Positions 18,227 through 27,609 of a stretch of DNA of 33,878 bases are shown piece after piece. Origin of the DNA: Pyrinomonadaceae bacterium (GTDB taxonomy: Bacteria > Acidobacteriota > Blastocatellia > Pyrinomonadales > Pyrinomonadaceae). The stretch lies in NCBI GenBank assembly GCA_023717565.1, contig JAMQPI010000248.1, positions 1-33,878 on the forward strand, in the 5' to 3' direction. Each line of letters starts with the position of its first letter. Within the stretch, counting starts at the first letter, position 1. The notes beneath the pieces were generated by a model. The model saw only the letters and a program-made list of their open reading frames with translations. It was not told where the DNA came from and searched no databases. Both the position numbers and the translations under genes were made by a program.

Positions 18227-18850
18227 TCATCTCCCGAGGCACTGCCTGACGCAAACCTCGAGTTTGTCACGCAGCCGGCAGGCCCGAATGCTCACGGCGT
18301 TCATCGTGATACCCAAACTCGCCGCCAGCTCCCGACGGTTCTCAATCTTTACGCGCTCCTGGCCCACGTAGTATTGGGTGATAATCCGATGATTGACTGG
18401 ATCCAATTGGAGAGTGCAGTTCTCAAGGCAGTTCAACATCTTCTCCTTGATCTCCATTTCCTGAACGGCCTGGTGCTCAGAGACGCTTTGGGTGGGCTGG
18501 TGCTTGGTAATGCTTTCAACCATTACCCTTTCCTTTTGTGTCTCCCGCAGGTGCTCCATCAGGATGAAACGCGCAACTACATAACAGTATTTTGCCGGTG
18601 TCTCGGACTCGATCGTGCCCTCATCTTCCAGCCTGCGAGCAACCCGGTTCAGGGTCTCATCGGCGAGTTCCTCGAAGTTAGTGAGGTTCTTACGGTCGAA
18701 GTAATCCACCAGGCGGCGGCGCATCTCAAGATATTGTTGGCCGTCGGAATTGGTACCCTGATCGAGCCAGCCGAGAAGCCCCTGAAAACTGTGTGGGGTG
18801 AGGGTCCGGTCTTTCTTTTGGCCAACCTTTTGTGCGGAAAAGTCACCCAT
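18227..18850 (-). CDS. ECF-like RNA polymerase sigma factor (sigma-70 family)
   Basis: Region 2-like LVDYFDRKNLTNFEELADETLNRVARRL...YCYVVARFILMEHLRETQK and region 4-like HRIITQYYVGQERVKIENRRELAASLGITMNAVSIRACRLRDKLEVCVRQCL. Confidence 0.82.
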   Translation of the reverse strand: MGDFSAQKVGQKKDRTLTPHSFQGLLGWLDQGTNSDGQQYLEMRRRLVDYFDRKNLTNFEELADETLNRVARRLEDEGTIESETPAKYCYVVARFILMEHLRETQKERVMVESITKHQPTQSVSEHQAVQEMEIKEKMLNCLENCTLQLDPVNHRIITQYYVGQERVKIENRRELAASLGITMNAVSIRACRLRDKLEVCVRQCLGR

Positions 18851-19141
18851 GATCGTAAGGCGTATTCAGTTTGAACAAGGTTCTACTTCTGGCATCAGTG
18901 ATTCGTATTGCGAGGAGCAACGCGACCCATTACCCGGCACCCGCATGCACTATTCAGTGATCAGAGGATAGGCTGTCTGACGTTCGACGGCAACAAGGAT
19001 GGCCCAGACTCTGAGGAACGCTGGTTCATCGCCCGCAAGCCGAGGTCGGTTCGCTTTGGGCCCCAGCTTTTGATCTTTCGCAAAGAATCATTGATCCTTA
19101 CGGTATCCTGACGACAAAAAGAGTTTCGAGCATGAGCATGG

Positions 19142-19200
19142 CAACTGACAACGGACTACTGACGACGGACTACTGACAACGAACCACTGACAACTGACTA
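19142..19200 (+). repeat. Tandem degenerate ACTGACAAC/GGACTACTGAC units directly upstream of bshA
   Basis: CAACTGACAACGGACTACTGACGACGGACTACTGACAACGAACCACTGACAACTGACTA; ends 2 nt before the bshA ATG. Confidence 0.85.
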
Positions 19201-19202
19201 CC

Positions 19203-20345
19203 ATGAACATTGGCATCACGGTTTACCCGACTTACGGCGGCAGCGGCATAGTAGGTTCCGAATTGGGAAAGGAGTTAGCAGCGCGCGGTCACACCGTGCA
19301 CTTCATCTCCTCGGCTCTGCCGACGCGGCTGACTGAACTCAACGAGCGCGTGCGGTTTCACGAGGTCGAGATGATGTCGTATCCCTTATTCGAACATCAG
19401 CCGTACACGCTGGCGCTGGCCACAAAAATGGCCAAGGTCGCTGAGACGGAGAATCTTGATCTGCTGCACGTTCATTACGCCATCCCGCATTCCATAAGTG
19501 CCATTCTCGCGCGCGAGTCTCTAAAACCAAATCGCCGGCTGCCGGTAATTACTACGCTCCACGGTACGGACATAACTCTGGTTGGGGCTGACCGCTCGTA
19601 TTTGCCTATCACTCGTTACGGTATCGTCCAATCAGATGGTGTGACGGCCATCTCGCATTATCTAAAAAATGCCACCAGAGAGATCTTTCAGATTGATGAC
19701 ATCACCGTGATTCCCAATTTTGTCTGCGCTTCGGACTACCAGCGGCACGCGGTAGACGAGTTACACAAGACGCTGGCGCCAAATGGCGAGCCGCTGCTCG
19801 TCCACGTGTCCAACTTTCGCCCGGTAAAACGTCCGGTGGATTGCGTTGATATCTTCGCGCGCGTACTGAAGAAGCTCCCGAATATCAGACTCGTGATGGT
19901 GGGAGACGGCAGCGAGCGAGTGAGTGTCGAACATCGAGCACAATGCCTGGGCGTTTATGAAAAATGTTCCTTCGTGGGAAAGCAACCGAACATCGTGGAC
20001 TATCTATCCGCGTCCGACGTACTACTGTTGCCTTCAGAACAAGAATCATTTGGTCTGGCAGCGCTCGAAGCGATGGCTTGCGAGGTGCCCGTCATTGCCT
20101 CGCGAGTGGGTGGCATTCCGGAAGTCGTGACCGATGGGGAAACAGGGTTTCTCAGCGAGGTCGGAGACATTGAAAAGATGGCTGAGGATGCAGCACGCCT
20201 GCTGGCTGATGCCGACCTCCGACAGAGGATGGGGCGCCGCGCCCGTGAATCAGCGCTGTCCCGCTACCGGACCGATATCGTCATTCCTCAATACATTCAG
20301 TTCTATGAATCCGTGCTCGCCAAATCGGCGGGGGAAGTTCAATGA
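19203..20345 (+). CDS. bshA: N-acetyl-alpha-D-glucosaminyl L-malate synthase BshA (GT4)
   Basis: [43 protein letters not shown]...[16 protein letters not shown]...[12 protein letters not shown]...[33 protein letters not shown]. Confidence 0.93.
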   Translation: MNIGITVYPTYGGSGIVGSELGKELAARGHTVHFISSALPTRLTELNERVRFHEVEMMSYPLFEHQPYTLALATKMAKVAETENLDLLHVHYAIPHSISAILARESLKPNRRLPVITTLHGTDITLVGADRSYLPITRYGIVQSDGVTAISHYLKNATREIFQIDDITVIPNFVCASDYQRHAVDELHKTLAPNGEPLLVHVSNFRPVKRPVDCVDIFARVLKKLPNIRLVMVGDGSERVSVEHRAQCLGVYEKCSFVGKQPNIVDYLSASDVLLLPSEQESFGLAALEAMACEVPVIASRVGGIPEVVTDGETGFLSEVGDIEKMAEDAARLLADADLRQRMGRRARESALSRYRTDIVIPQYIQFYESVLAKSAGEVQ

Positions 20346-20439
20346 AGAGATCGTTCCTCGCGCGGAAAACCGAATCCTAAAGTCTCAAGTGCGCCTTTTC
20401 CGAAATAGAGAGCAGATACCGACACCTGACACCCTTAAT

Positions 20440-22359
20440 ATGCATTCTATTATCGTGGGCACGGCAGGCCACATTGACCACGGCAAGAGCGCTTTGGTAC
20501 GGGCTCTCACGGGAATTGATCCCGACCGGCTGCCGGAAGAAAAAAGACGCGGAATAACAATCGATCTCGGCTTTGCAGATCTGGAAATTGGAGACCTGCA
20601 CATCGGCTTCGTCGATGTCCCCGGCCATGAGCGGTTCGTAAAAAACATGCTGGCCGGGGCACACGGCGTCGATGTTGTCGCGCTGGTGATCGCGGCTGAT
20701 GAGGGTGTGATGCCGCAGACCCGAGAGCATTTTGACATCTGCCGCCTGCTAGGCGTGCAGACGGGCCTGGTTGTGATCACCAAAACAGATCTTGTTGAGG
20801 AAGAATTGATCCCTCTGGTACGCGCCGAGGCGCAAGAGTTGGTGGCCGGGTCATTTTTGGAGGGCGCACCGATGCTGACCGTGAGCGCGAAAACTGGAGC
20901 GGGCCTGGATGAATTGAAAAACTCTTTGCAGGAGTTGGCCGGGCAAGTACCCGCGCGCTCCTCGGACTCGGTTAGCCGGTTGCCAGTTGATCGCGCCTTT
21001 ACGATGAAAGGATTCGGCGCGATTGTCACCGGCACGCTGGTTACCGGAGAGATCACGGAAGGAGCTGAACTTCAGCTCTTTCCCACACTGACTCGCGTGC
21101 GTGCGCGGGGCCTCCAGGTGCACGGAACAACTGTACGTCAAGCTAAGGCGGGCCAAAGAACGGCACTTAATCTCGGAGGTGTCGATACGACCATGATTGA
21201 GCGCGGGATGGTACTCGCGCCCGTCGGCCGTCTACGAGCCACGCAGATCATCGATGTCCACTTAAGCGTGCTTCCTAACGCCGCTCGCGCGCTACGCTCG
21301 CGCGCTCGCGTGCGTCTTCACCTACACGGCGCGGAGGTCCTGGCGCGGATCCAGGTGCTCACCGATGGCGGTCAGCTGGCGCCCGGTGATTCGGGTCTGG
21401 TCCAACTCCGGCTTGAAGCGCCTGTGATGACGGTGGCCGGAGAGCGATTCATTATTCGATCTTACTCACCCTCGCAAACTGCGGCCGGCGGTCTGGTACT
21501 CGATCCGTTTGCCGTCAAACACAGAGGACGCGACCTGGCCCAGATTCGTCAAAGGCTAGAGAGGTTGATGGTCGCCAATAGTGCGGAGCGAGTGTCACTG
21601 TTCGTCGAATCCTCCGAGAACCACGGGCAGCGCTTCGCCGATCTCGCTGCCCGCACTGGCTGGAACGATGCCACGCTAAGCCAGACTCTGATTCAGGCAA
21701 AGCAAAGCGGGGCCGTAGTTGATTGCGAAGGTGTGTTTGTTTCCAGCGAGACCTTCCAGCTTCTGAAACAGGCAGCCGTGGATGAGGTCACCGAGCAACA
21801 CCAACGAGAGCCGTTGGCTCGCGGCGCGGCGCGCGAGACTCTCCGCGAGCGACGCTTCGCTCACACTCCCCCTGAAGTCTTTCGCGCGGTGCTGCTCGCG
21901 CTGGAGCGGGAAGGAGCGCTTGTTTCTGAACGGGACGTCGTCCGCACACATTCACATAGAGTTGAACTCTCGGCCGCCGACGCCGAGATGCGCGATCGTT
22001 TGGCGCAGGTTTATGAGCAGGCGGACCTCGAACCACCTTCGCTGGACGAGGCGATGGACGCCGCCCAGGTCTCAAGTCCGCAGAAAAACCACGGGCGAAA
22101 AGTGCTGCAACTGTTGATTGAGGGGCAAACTCTGATCCGGGTCCAGGGAGAGTTCTTTTTCCACCGCAAAGCGCTCGACAAGCTGGTCGCCAGACTCAAG
22201 GAGTTTGGCGACCAGCATGAGCCTGGCCGCACCATCGATGTGGCCACCTTCAAGGACCTTGCCGGCGTTTCTCGAAAATATGCCATACCATTGCTGGAGT
22301 TTTTGGATCGCGAACGGATAACGAGGCGGGAAGGCGACCACCGCGCAATCCTGAAGTGA
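20440..22359 (+). CDS. selB: Selenocysteine-specific translation elongation factor SelB
   Basis: [102 protein letters not shown]-terminal winged-helix-type region. Start at 20440 is in frame with the longer ORF that begins at 20134 inside bshA. Confidence 0.94.
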   Translation: MHSIIVGTAGHIDHGKSALVRALTGIDPDRLPEEKRRGITIDLGFADLEIGDLHIGFVDVPGHERFVKNMLAGAHGVDVVALVIAADEGVMPQTREHFDICRLLGVQTGLVVITKTDLVEEELIPLVRAEAQELVAGSFLEGAPMLTVSAKTGAGLDELKNSLQELAGQVPARSSDSVSRLPVDRAFTMKGFGAIVTGTLVTGEITEGAELQLFPTLTRVRARGLQVHGTTVRQAKAGQRTALNLGGVDTTMIERGMVLAPVGRLRATQIIDVHLSVLPNAARALRSRARVRLHLHGAEVLARIQVLTDGGQLAPGDSGLVQLRLEAPVMTVAGERFIIRSYSPSQTAAGGLVLDPFAVKHRGRDLAQIRQRLERLMVANSAERVSLFVESSENHGQRFADLAARTGWNDATLSQTLIQAKQSGAVVDCEGVFVSSETFQLLKQAAVDEVTEQHQREPLARGAARETLRERRFAHTPPEVFRAVLLALEREGALVSERDVVRTHSHRVELSAADAEMRDRLAQVYEQADLEPPSLDEAMDAAQVSSPQKNHGRKVLQLLIEGQTLIRVQGEFFFHRKALDKLVARLKEFGDQHEPGRTIDVATFKDLAGVSRKYAIPLLEFLDRERITRREGDHRAILK

Positions 22360-22469
22360 AATCAAGTGACGGGCTTGCTTTCATCCGCGCACAGGCGTTA
22401 ACATGCAGGCCTCAATTAAAGTATCGGCTTTTTCCTTAACCTTCATAACTCATTGGCCGGAGGTTCAAG

Positions 22470-22685
22470 ATGAAAATTAAAGACGTACTGGCCGTGATCG
22501 TGGGTTTGGCAGCGGCCGGAGGCGCGATCTACTACTTCTACAAATTCGTGACTCACACGGAAGCCGAGGGCGGACAAAGTTTAGGCTGGGTTTCCCTCGG
22601 GTTGGCAGTAGTAGCTTTCGTTTGCGGGCTGGTCTATTTCCTGGGTCACGTTAACAAGGAAGAGGAGATTCACATCACGCAATAG
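22470..22685 (+). CDS. Small two-TM membrane protein, unknown function
   Basis: 71-aa ORF with two hydrophobic segments; Shine-Dalgarno-like CGGAGG upstream of the ATG. Confidence 0.65.
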   Translation: MKIKDVLAVIVGLAAAGGAIYYFYKFVTHTEAEGGQSLGWVSLGLAVVAFVCGLVYFLGHVNKEEEIHITQ

Positions 22686-22794
22686 GCCCGGGGGGCAATG
22701 CGTCACCATTCCGCGCCGGAAGCTAGTCCTGTTGACTCCGCGCGGTGCCTATGGCGTTTCAGTTTCTTACTTCCGAAATACATTGAGCCTTTGA

Positions 22795-22866
22795 CGCCGT
22801 TTGCGCACAAGTTGGCGGCTTCTGCCGTGCGTAAACGGCGCTTAGTTTGTTTATCAAGGAACAAAC
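22795..22866 (+). promoter_or_regulatory. Two consecutive hairpins (terminator/attenuator or structured leader candidate)
   Basis: CGCCGTTTGCGCAC (22795-22808) pairs with GTGCGTAAACGGCG (22827-22840); then GTTTGTT (22845-22851) / AACAAAC (22860-22866). Confidence 0.5.
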
Positions 22867-22883
22867 CCTGAGGAGACTTGGTG

Positions 22884-23231
22884 ATGATCGCAATGTTGGT
22901 AATGCTTGCCCAGGTGGAGACCACGTTTCGTGAACCGGGCTACTTCGCTCCGGTCATGCTCGGCCTGCTCGTGTTGGGCGCCGTAGCCTGGTTGATTGCG
23001 GCGGTCCTGGGTTTTGCACGGGCGCGGGCCTTTGGGCCGTCAGCCAGATGGTTTTCATTCGCAGCTGTTTGCCTGATTCTGTTTCATCTGCAGTTCATCG
23101 TGCTTGGTTTCAGTTTGCTGACCAAAGACAACACCCTGATCTTCGGGATCCTGACGTTCTTTAATGTTTTCGTGTTGCTGGGCGCGGTGTGTGCGATCAT
23201 GGGCTTTATCCGGTTGACCAACCCGCGTTAA
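22884..23231 (+). CDS. Small multi-TM membrane protein, unknown function
   Basis: About 115-aa ORF with four hydrophobic segments; GAGGAG upstream. GTG at 22881 is an alternative start. Confidence 0.65.
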   Translation: MIAMLVMLAQVETTFREPGYFAPVMLGLLVLGAVAWLIAAVLGFARARAFGPSARWFSFAAVCLILFHLQFIVLGFSLLTKDNTLIFGILTFFNVFVLLGAVCAIMGFIRLTNPR

Positions 23232-23255
23232 CAAGTTTCGTTTTAGCTCGTTTAG

Positions 23256-25055
23256 ATGACCAAGAGACTCTCGTTAATAGCCGCGCTCGCAGTTTTTGTG
23301 AGCGCGGCTTTTCTGTTTTCCTGCGATCCATCTCAGCGCGAGGAATCAGCAGCGATCAAAGGGTTCGTGCAGACTCGAGGCAGCCGTTTCGTCGTTGACG
23401 GAAAACCGTTTCGCTTCGTGGGTGCTAACGTCGCGATTATGCATCGCGATGAAGATCGACAACGGATGCCAGAAACGCTGCGCCAGGCTGCGCAAGCCGG
23501 TATGCGCGTCGTGCGGGTCTGGGCTTTTGGCGAGGGCGGCCCCGGGGACGTGGGCCCGCTCGCGGACTTTGCTGATTGGCCACGGACTCACCCGTTTCGA
23601 TTTCGACCCGGTGAGTGGAACGAAGAAGCGTTTGTGCACCTCGACAACGTCATTGTTGAAGCTCAACGCAACAACATCCGCGTGCAACTCTGTCTGACTA
23701 ACTGGTGGCGCGATACCGGCGGTGTTGCTCAGTATTTGCGCTGGGCCGGAATCAATGACGCCGACGATGATCGCCTTCCTTTTGGCATCAACCCTGAGCG
23801 CGCGATGCTATTTTATACCAACGAAACCACCCGCCGGCTCTATCGCGAGCATCTGGAAAAGGTGGCCACGCGCCGCAACACGGTAACCGGAGTCTTCTAC
23901 CGGGACGACCCGACAATTTTTGGTTGGGAGCTGATGAATGAAGCACAGGCTATGACAGGCCGCTGGGGAGAGCGTCGAGCATGGATCGCCGAGATGAGTG
24001 CTTATCTGAAGGCGCTCGATCCCAAGCACATCATCGCTCCTGGTACCTGGGGATATCGCACCGCCGCTGAGAGAAGGGAATGGCTGGCAGATCACCGCTT
24101 ACCTAACGTTGACTACTGCGACGTGCACAACTACCCGCGGCCTGATGAAGACAGCTTTGTAGATTCGCCGGCTGCGATGCGTCAGTTCATAGACAATCGG
24201 GCAGCGGCGGCGTTCTCAATCAACAAGCCGCTGGTATTTGGCGAGTTTGGCATGGGTCAGGAAGGCTACAAGGGATTTACCCAGGTTGAGTGGTTTCGAG
24301 CTTTCCTGGAAGGCAACCTTCGCGCGGGGGCCGGTGGAGCGATGTTCTGGATTTTGACACCGGATCCCAACCGTGGTTACGGAGTGGTGTATACGACACC
24401 GCGCGACCAGGCAGTGATCGCGGAGGTCAGTCGCGCAGCCAGGGCGTTTGAGTCGTTGAAGTCCGCCGATCTGCCGGAACGACTAACTGATCCCGGGCGC
24501 CACCTGGTGCCCCGGCAGTTTGTGTGGGCCAGAGCTGTTGGGGATCCGGCGACAGTGCCCCTGATGATAGTCAAAGAAGACAAGTCGGTTCTCTATCGTT
24601 TCAAGCCGAACATGACTGTTAGCGCGCGCTTCGAAAAACTGGGCGGCGGGCCAGGATATCTCTGGGGCGGAGGAGCAGGGTTCTTTGAGTATCTCGTACC
24701 TGCTCGTGAGGACTGGCGGCGGGTCAGTGAGATTGTTGTGAAGGCGCACTTGCAACCAGTCTTGCCGACAGATGCCAAGCCCAAAGACATTAAGACCAGC
24801 GTCACTCTATTCGTAAATGGTTCTGAGTGCGGCGCGCGACTGATTCCTGTGCGGCAATCAAGCACGCCTCTTATTCAGGAATGGCGTGTGGAGGGATTTC
24901 TGGCTCGGCTGCACGCCATGCGAGGGTTGCCCATAAGAATCCGCTTTGCCGTCACGCCGGACACCGATTGGATTTATGGGATCAACATTTCGAACTGGCC
25001 GGAAGGGTACGAATCAAACGACGCGAAACCAGTAGAGGTTGAACTGCGGCACTGA
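23256..25055 (+). CDS. Glycoside hydrolase GH5-like (cellulase/mannanase family) lipoprotein
   Basis: Lipoprotein signal VFVSAAFLFSCDPS; FVVDGKPFRFVGANV...; candidate catalytic Glu in FGWELMNEAQ and LVFGEFGMGQEG. Confidence 0.85.
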   Translation: MTKRLSLIAALAVFVSAAFLFSCDPSQREESAAIKGFVQTRGSRFVVDGKPFRFVGANVAIMHRDEDRQRMPETLRQAAQAGMRVVRVWAFGEGGPGDVGPLADFADWPRTHPFRFRPGEWNEEAFVHLDNVIVEAQRNNIRVQLCLTNWWRDTGGVAQYLRWAGINDADDDRLPFGINPERAMLFYTNETTRRLYREHLEKVATRRNTVTGVFYRDDPTIFGWELMNEAQAMTGRWGERRAWIAEMSAYLKALDPKHIIAPGTWGYRTAAERREWLADHRLPNVDYCDVHNYPRPDEDSFVDSPAAMRQFIDNRAAAAFSINKPLVFGEFGMGQEGYKGFTQVEWFRAFLEGNLRAGAGGAMFWILTPDPNRGYGVVYTTPRDQAVIAEVSRAARAFESLKSADLPERLTDPGRHLVPRQFVWARAVGDPATVPLMIVKEDKSVLYRFKPNMTVSARFEKLGGGPGYLWGGGAGFFEYLVPAREDWRRVSEIVVKAHLQPVLPTDAKPKDIKTSVTLFVNGSECGARLIPVRQSSTPLIQEWRVEGFLARLHAMRGLPIRIRFAVTPDTDWIYGINISNWPEGYESNDAKPVEVELRH

Positions 25056-25060
25056 GAAGA

Positions 25061-25198
25061 ATGTCCGATATGCTTCAGCTTGTCGTCGAGATTGCCAACC
25101 CTCAAGCAGGTATTACTCGTGACGTCGCAAGGTATTACTCGCAACGTCGCACATTGAGCTTTTCGAATCTCGACGACAAGCTGAAGCATGTCGGACAT
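25061..25198. repeat. Palindromic dispersed element, copy 1 (33-bp arms)
   Basis: ATGTCCGATATGCTTCAGCTTGTCGTCGAGATT (25061-25093) vs reverse complement of 25166-25198, one difference (G-U pairable in RNA). Interior has a 22-bp tandem duplication AGGTATTACTCG(TG/CA)ACGTCGCA. Confidence 0.97.
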
Positions 25199-25215
25199 TT
25201 TGGCTGGCTTAGAAT

Positions 25216-26976
25216 CTATCTGTTGATCGTTTCGGCAACAACCGCGAGTGAGGCAGGATCCATTACGTAAACATCCGCTGCCGGGACGCCTCCCAGCGCA
25301 GTCTGGAATGCGGGAGCAGTTGTTTGTTTGAGGGCCGAGATGACGGCGTCATTACTGAAGTAGCGTCGCCCGCGCGCATCGACCAGGAAGTCGCCATCGC
25401 TTAATTGTCTCAGAGCCTCGGGATCTGAAAGCGAAATGAAAACCAAGTCAGGACGACCTGCGCGCTCAGCGTAGTGAGACGCCAGACCCGGTGTTTCGGT
25501 TGCGACTCTCGCTCCGGGTTTGGCACGCCTGGCAATCTCCGCCATCACGTCCCGCGTACTCGCGTCATAGAACTCATCGTGGGGAAAGAAAGAACCGGCC
25601 TTGGCCATGCCGCCGCCGAGGACGTTCGTGTAGAGCCGAAAGTACGGTCCCGCACTCGCGGAGGTAGCGATTGACCCGAGCACGAGTGACAGTACCAATC
25701 CTGCCTTAACATAGACCCCAGCCCGTTCACTTGAAAGCAGCACTGTGAGTTGTTGGGATACCCAACGACCTACAAACTGCGCGCCTACCGCAGCGGTGAT
25801 AAGCACAGCCGGCAGCACGAGCGTGAAGTAGCGTGTGAATTTCCCACCGACAAAGACGAAGGTCATGATCCAGACAAACAGCCAAAAGAGAATGAAGTAG
25901 CGCCCATCCCCGAGCTTACGACGGAAAAGTAAGGGCAAGCCGGCTACAAATGCCACGATCGTTAGAACAGGTAGTTTCACGGCAAGGAAGACGGCATAGA
26001 GGTACCAAGGGGTACCAGCCAACCAGTCAGTCATGCGATGGCTATAAAGCGAACCCATGAATTCGTAGCCGTCGTGGCCAATACGTTTCTGCCCGGCGAA
26101 GATTCCCATCTCACGCCAGGTGGCGGGCAGCAGCGCAGTCGGGCTGAGCAGCAGAAACACTCCACCCATGATCAGAGTGACGATCAGAAACTTCTTCTTG
26201 CCGAGCCGCCAGCGGGTTTCCGGAATGGCTTGAAACATCCAGTAGTAACAAATACTGACACCGATAAGTTGGGGAAGATATTTGGACGCCATCATCGCGC
26301 CGAAGCAGGCGGCAGTGGCCCAGTAATAGCGCTCCGGTCGGACGACGGTTCCGTTGCGGCTGCCGTTCTGTAGATCGCGACCGCTGGATCCACTCTCCGC
26401 CACACGTTGTCCGCGCAACCAGAAGATGTTCGCCAGGAGGAAAAAGAAGATCAGGAAGGAGTCCTCTTTGGCGATGCGGTTGAACCCAATCGCCTGCGGG
26501 TCAAATGCCCAGAGCGCCGCAGCCAGCAACGCTACTTCTGCACCGAACAGCTCCGCTGCGAGGAGGTAAATAAGGATTACAGTGAGCGCGCCAAACACAG
26601 TCCCGGGCAAGCGCAGGGCCGTTTCCGTAGGAATATGTAAGGAGGAGTTTTGATTGGCGAGCGAGCTATTGTTCCACTTCTCGGCGACGAAGATGCTGGC
26701 GGTCTGCAGTGCTTTCATCAGCATCGGGTGCTCGCCATTAGCAGCGGTCAATCCGTTCTGACGGTAATCGGCGACCGCGAGGAGTTTGTTTAGCTCATCT
26801 TCGCTGAGTCCTTCCGCGCTCAGACCGGTAACGCGAAAACCAAAACCTGCCAGCACCAGCAAGGCGAGAGTTGCAATCACCAGAGTTCGGCTGGCCAAAA
26901 GCACCCCTCGTTCGGCAAACAAATCGGGTCTCAAGCCCGCGGTTACTATTGCTTCTGCTTCCGCCGCCAAATCCAA
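25216..26976 (-). CDS. GT39/ArnT-like dolichyl-phosphate-mannose-type glycosyltransferase, multi-TM
   Basis: LSEDELNKLLAVADYRQNG...GEHPMLMKAL, LRLPGTVFGALTVILIYLLAAELFG, WAFDPQAIGFNRIAKEDSFLIFFFLLANIFW; many TM segments. Confidence 0.85.
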   Translation of the reverse strand: MDLAAEAEAIVTAGLRPDLFAERGVLLASRTLVIATLALLVLAGFGFRVTGLSAEGLSEDELNKLLAVADYRQNGLTAANGEHPMLMKALQTASIFVAEKWNNSSLANQNSSLHIPTETALRLPGTVFGALTVILIYLLAAELFGAEVALLAAALWAFDPQAIGFNRIAKEDSFLIFFFLLANIFWLRGQRVAESGSSGRDLQNGSRNGTVVRPERYYWATAACFGAMMASKYLPQLIGVSICYYWMFQAIPETRWRLGKKKFLIVTLIMGGVFLLLSPTALLPATWREMGIFAGQKRIGHDGYEFMGSLYSHRMTDWLAGTPWYLYAVFLAVKLPVLTIVAFVAGLPLLFRRKLGDGRYFILFWLFVWIMTFVFVGGKFTRYFTLVLPAVLITAAVGAQFVGRWVSQQLTVLLSSERAGVYVKAGLVLSLVLGSIATSASAGPYFRLYTNVLGGGMAKAGSFFPHDEFYDASTRDVMAEIARRAKPGARVATETPGLASHYAERAGRPDLVFISLSDPEALRQLSDGDFLVDARGRRYFSNDAVISALKQTTAPAFQTALGGVPAADVYVMDPASLAVVAETINR

Positions 26977-27010
26977 GCTCCTCTATTTGTGCCGTATCTT
27001 GCTTCGGCGT

Positions 27011-27538
27011 TCATCCCACAAAACCGGAAAGCGTAGCGTGAATGTTGTCGCTACGCAACCCAACCGTGACCAACTCGATGATGCCATTGATAGCTACGCC
27101 GATCGCGACGCCAAGCCAGTATCTCGCCGGGCGCATCGTGCGTCTAAACCTTGCAAGCGTGACGACTCCCAGCGGGATCCACAGCAGAATCGATGTAAGC
27201 AATCCCGGAACATACTCGGTAAAGGCCACGCTCAGGAGCAAGTGAGTGATGCCATTTACTAGCACGACCGCGCCGAGGACAACACTCAGTAGGTTAGGGA
27301 ATTGGAGTCTACGCGCCAGGCTGATTCCCACGATCATCAGGACCAACCCGATAGTCTGGACCACTAAGAAACGAGTCGGCGAAAACTGAATACCTCTCAG
27401 TCTCAGGAGGTAGGCTGAGTAACCTTCACCACCAAAGTACTCTTCACAGAGGTGGAGCAGATAAGTAACGGGAAACAGCCAGGACCAAAGATCGGTTGAT
27501 GTATCGGATGGTAGGTGGTTAGCATGGCCGGAGATCAT
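27011..27538 (-). CDS. HXXEE domain-like membrane protein
   Basis: VTYLLHLCEEYFGG carries the H-x-x-E-E motif; several TM segments with VLVNGITHLLLSVAF. Confidence 0.72.
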   Translation of the reverse strand: MISGHANHLPSDTSTDLWSWLFPVTYLLHLCEEYFGGEGYSAYLLRLRGIQFSPTRFLVVQTIGLVLMIVGISLARRLQFPNLLSVVLGAVVLVNGITHLLLSVAFTEYVPGLLTSILLWIPLGVVTLARFRRTMRPARYWLGVAIGVAINGIIELVTVGLRSDNIHATLSGFVG

Positions 27539-27609
27539 TTATTGAATCGCATCGGCAGGATGGCCAAATTCGTGCTCGTAGTGTTATACCACTTCAAAGT
27601 AAGAAGCTA

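Noticed and set aside
20134-20439. N-terminal extension of the SelB ORF
   Set aside because: Overlaps the end of bshA; SelB homology starts at [17 protein letters not shown] (20440).
22795-22866. SECIS element linked to nearby selB
   Set aside because: Bacterial SECIS lies within the coding region just after a UGA Sec codon; here the hairpins are intergenic and no in-frame UGA ORF extends through them.
25061-25270. ORFs MSDMLQLVVEI...NLDDKLKHIGH (25061 +, 24974 -, 30080 +)
   Set aside because: They are translations of the palindromic repeat arms, appearing on both strands; no independent evidence of coding.
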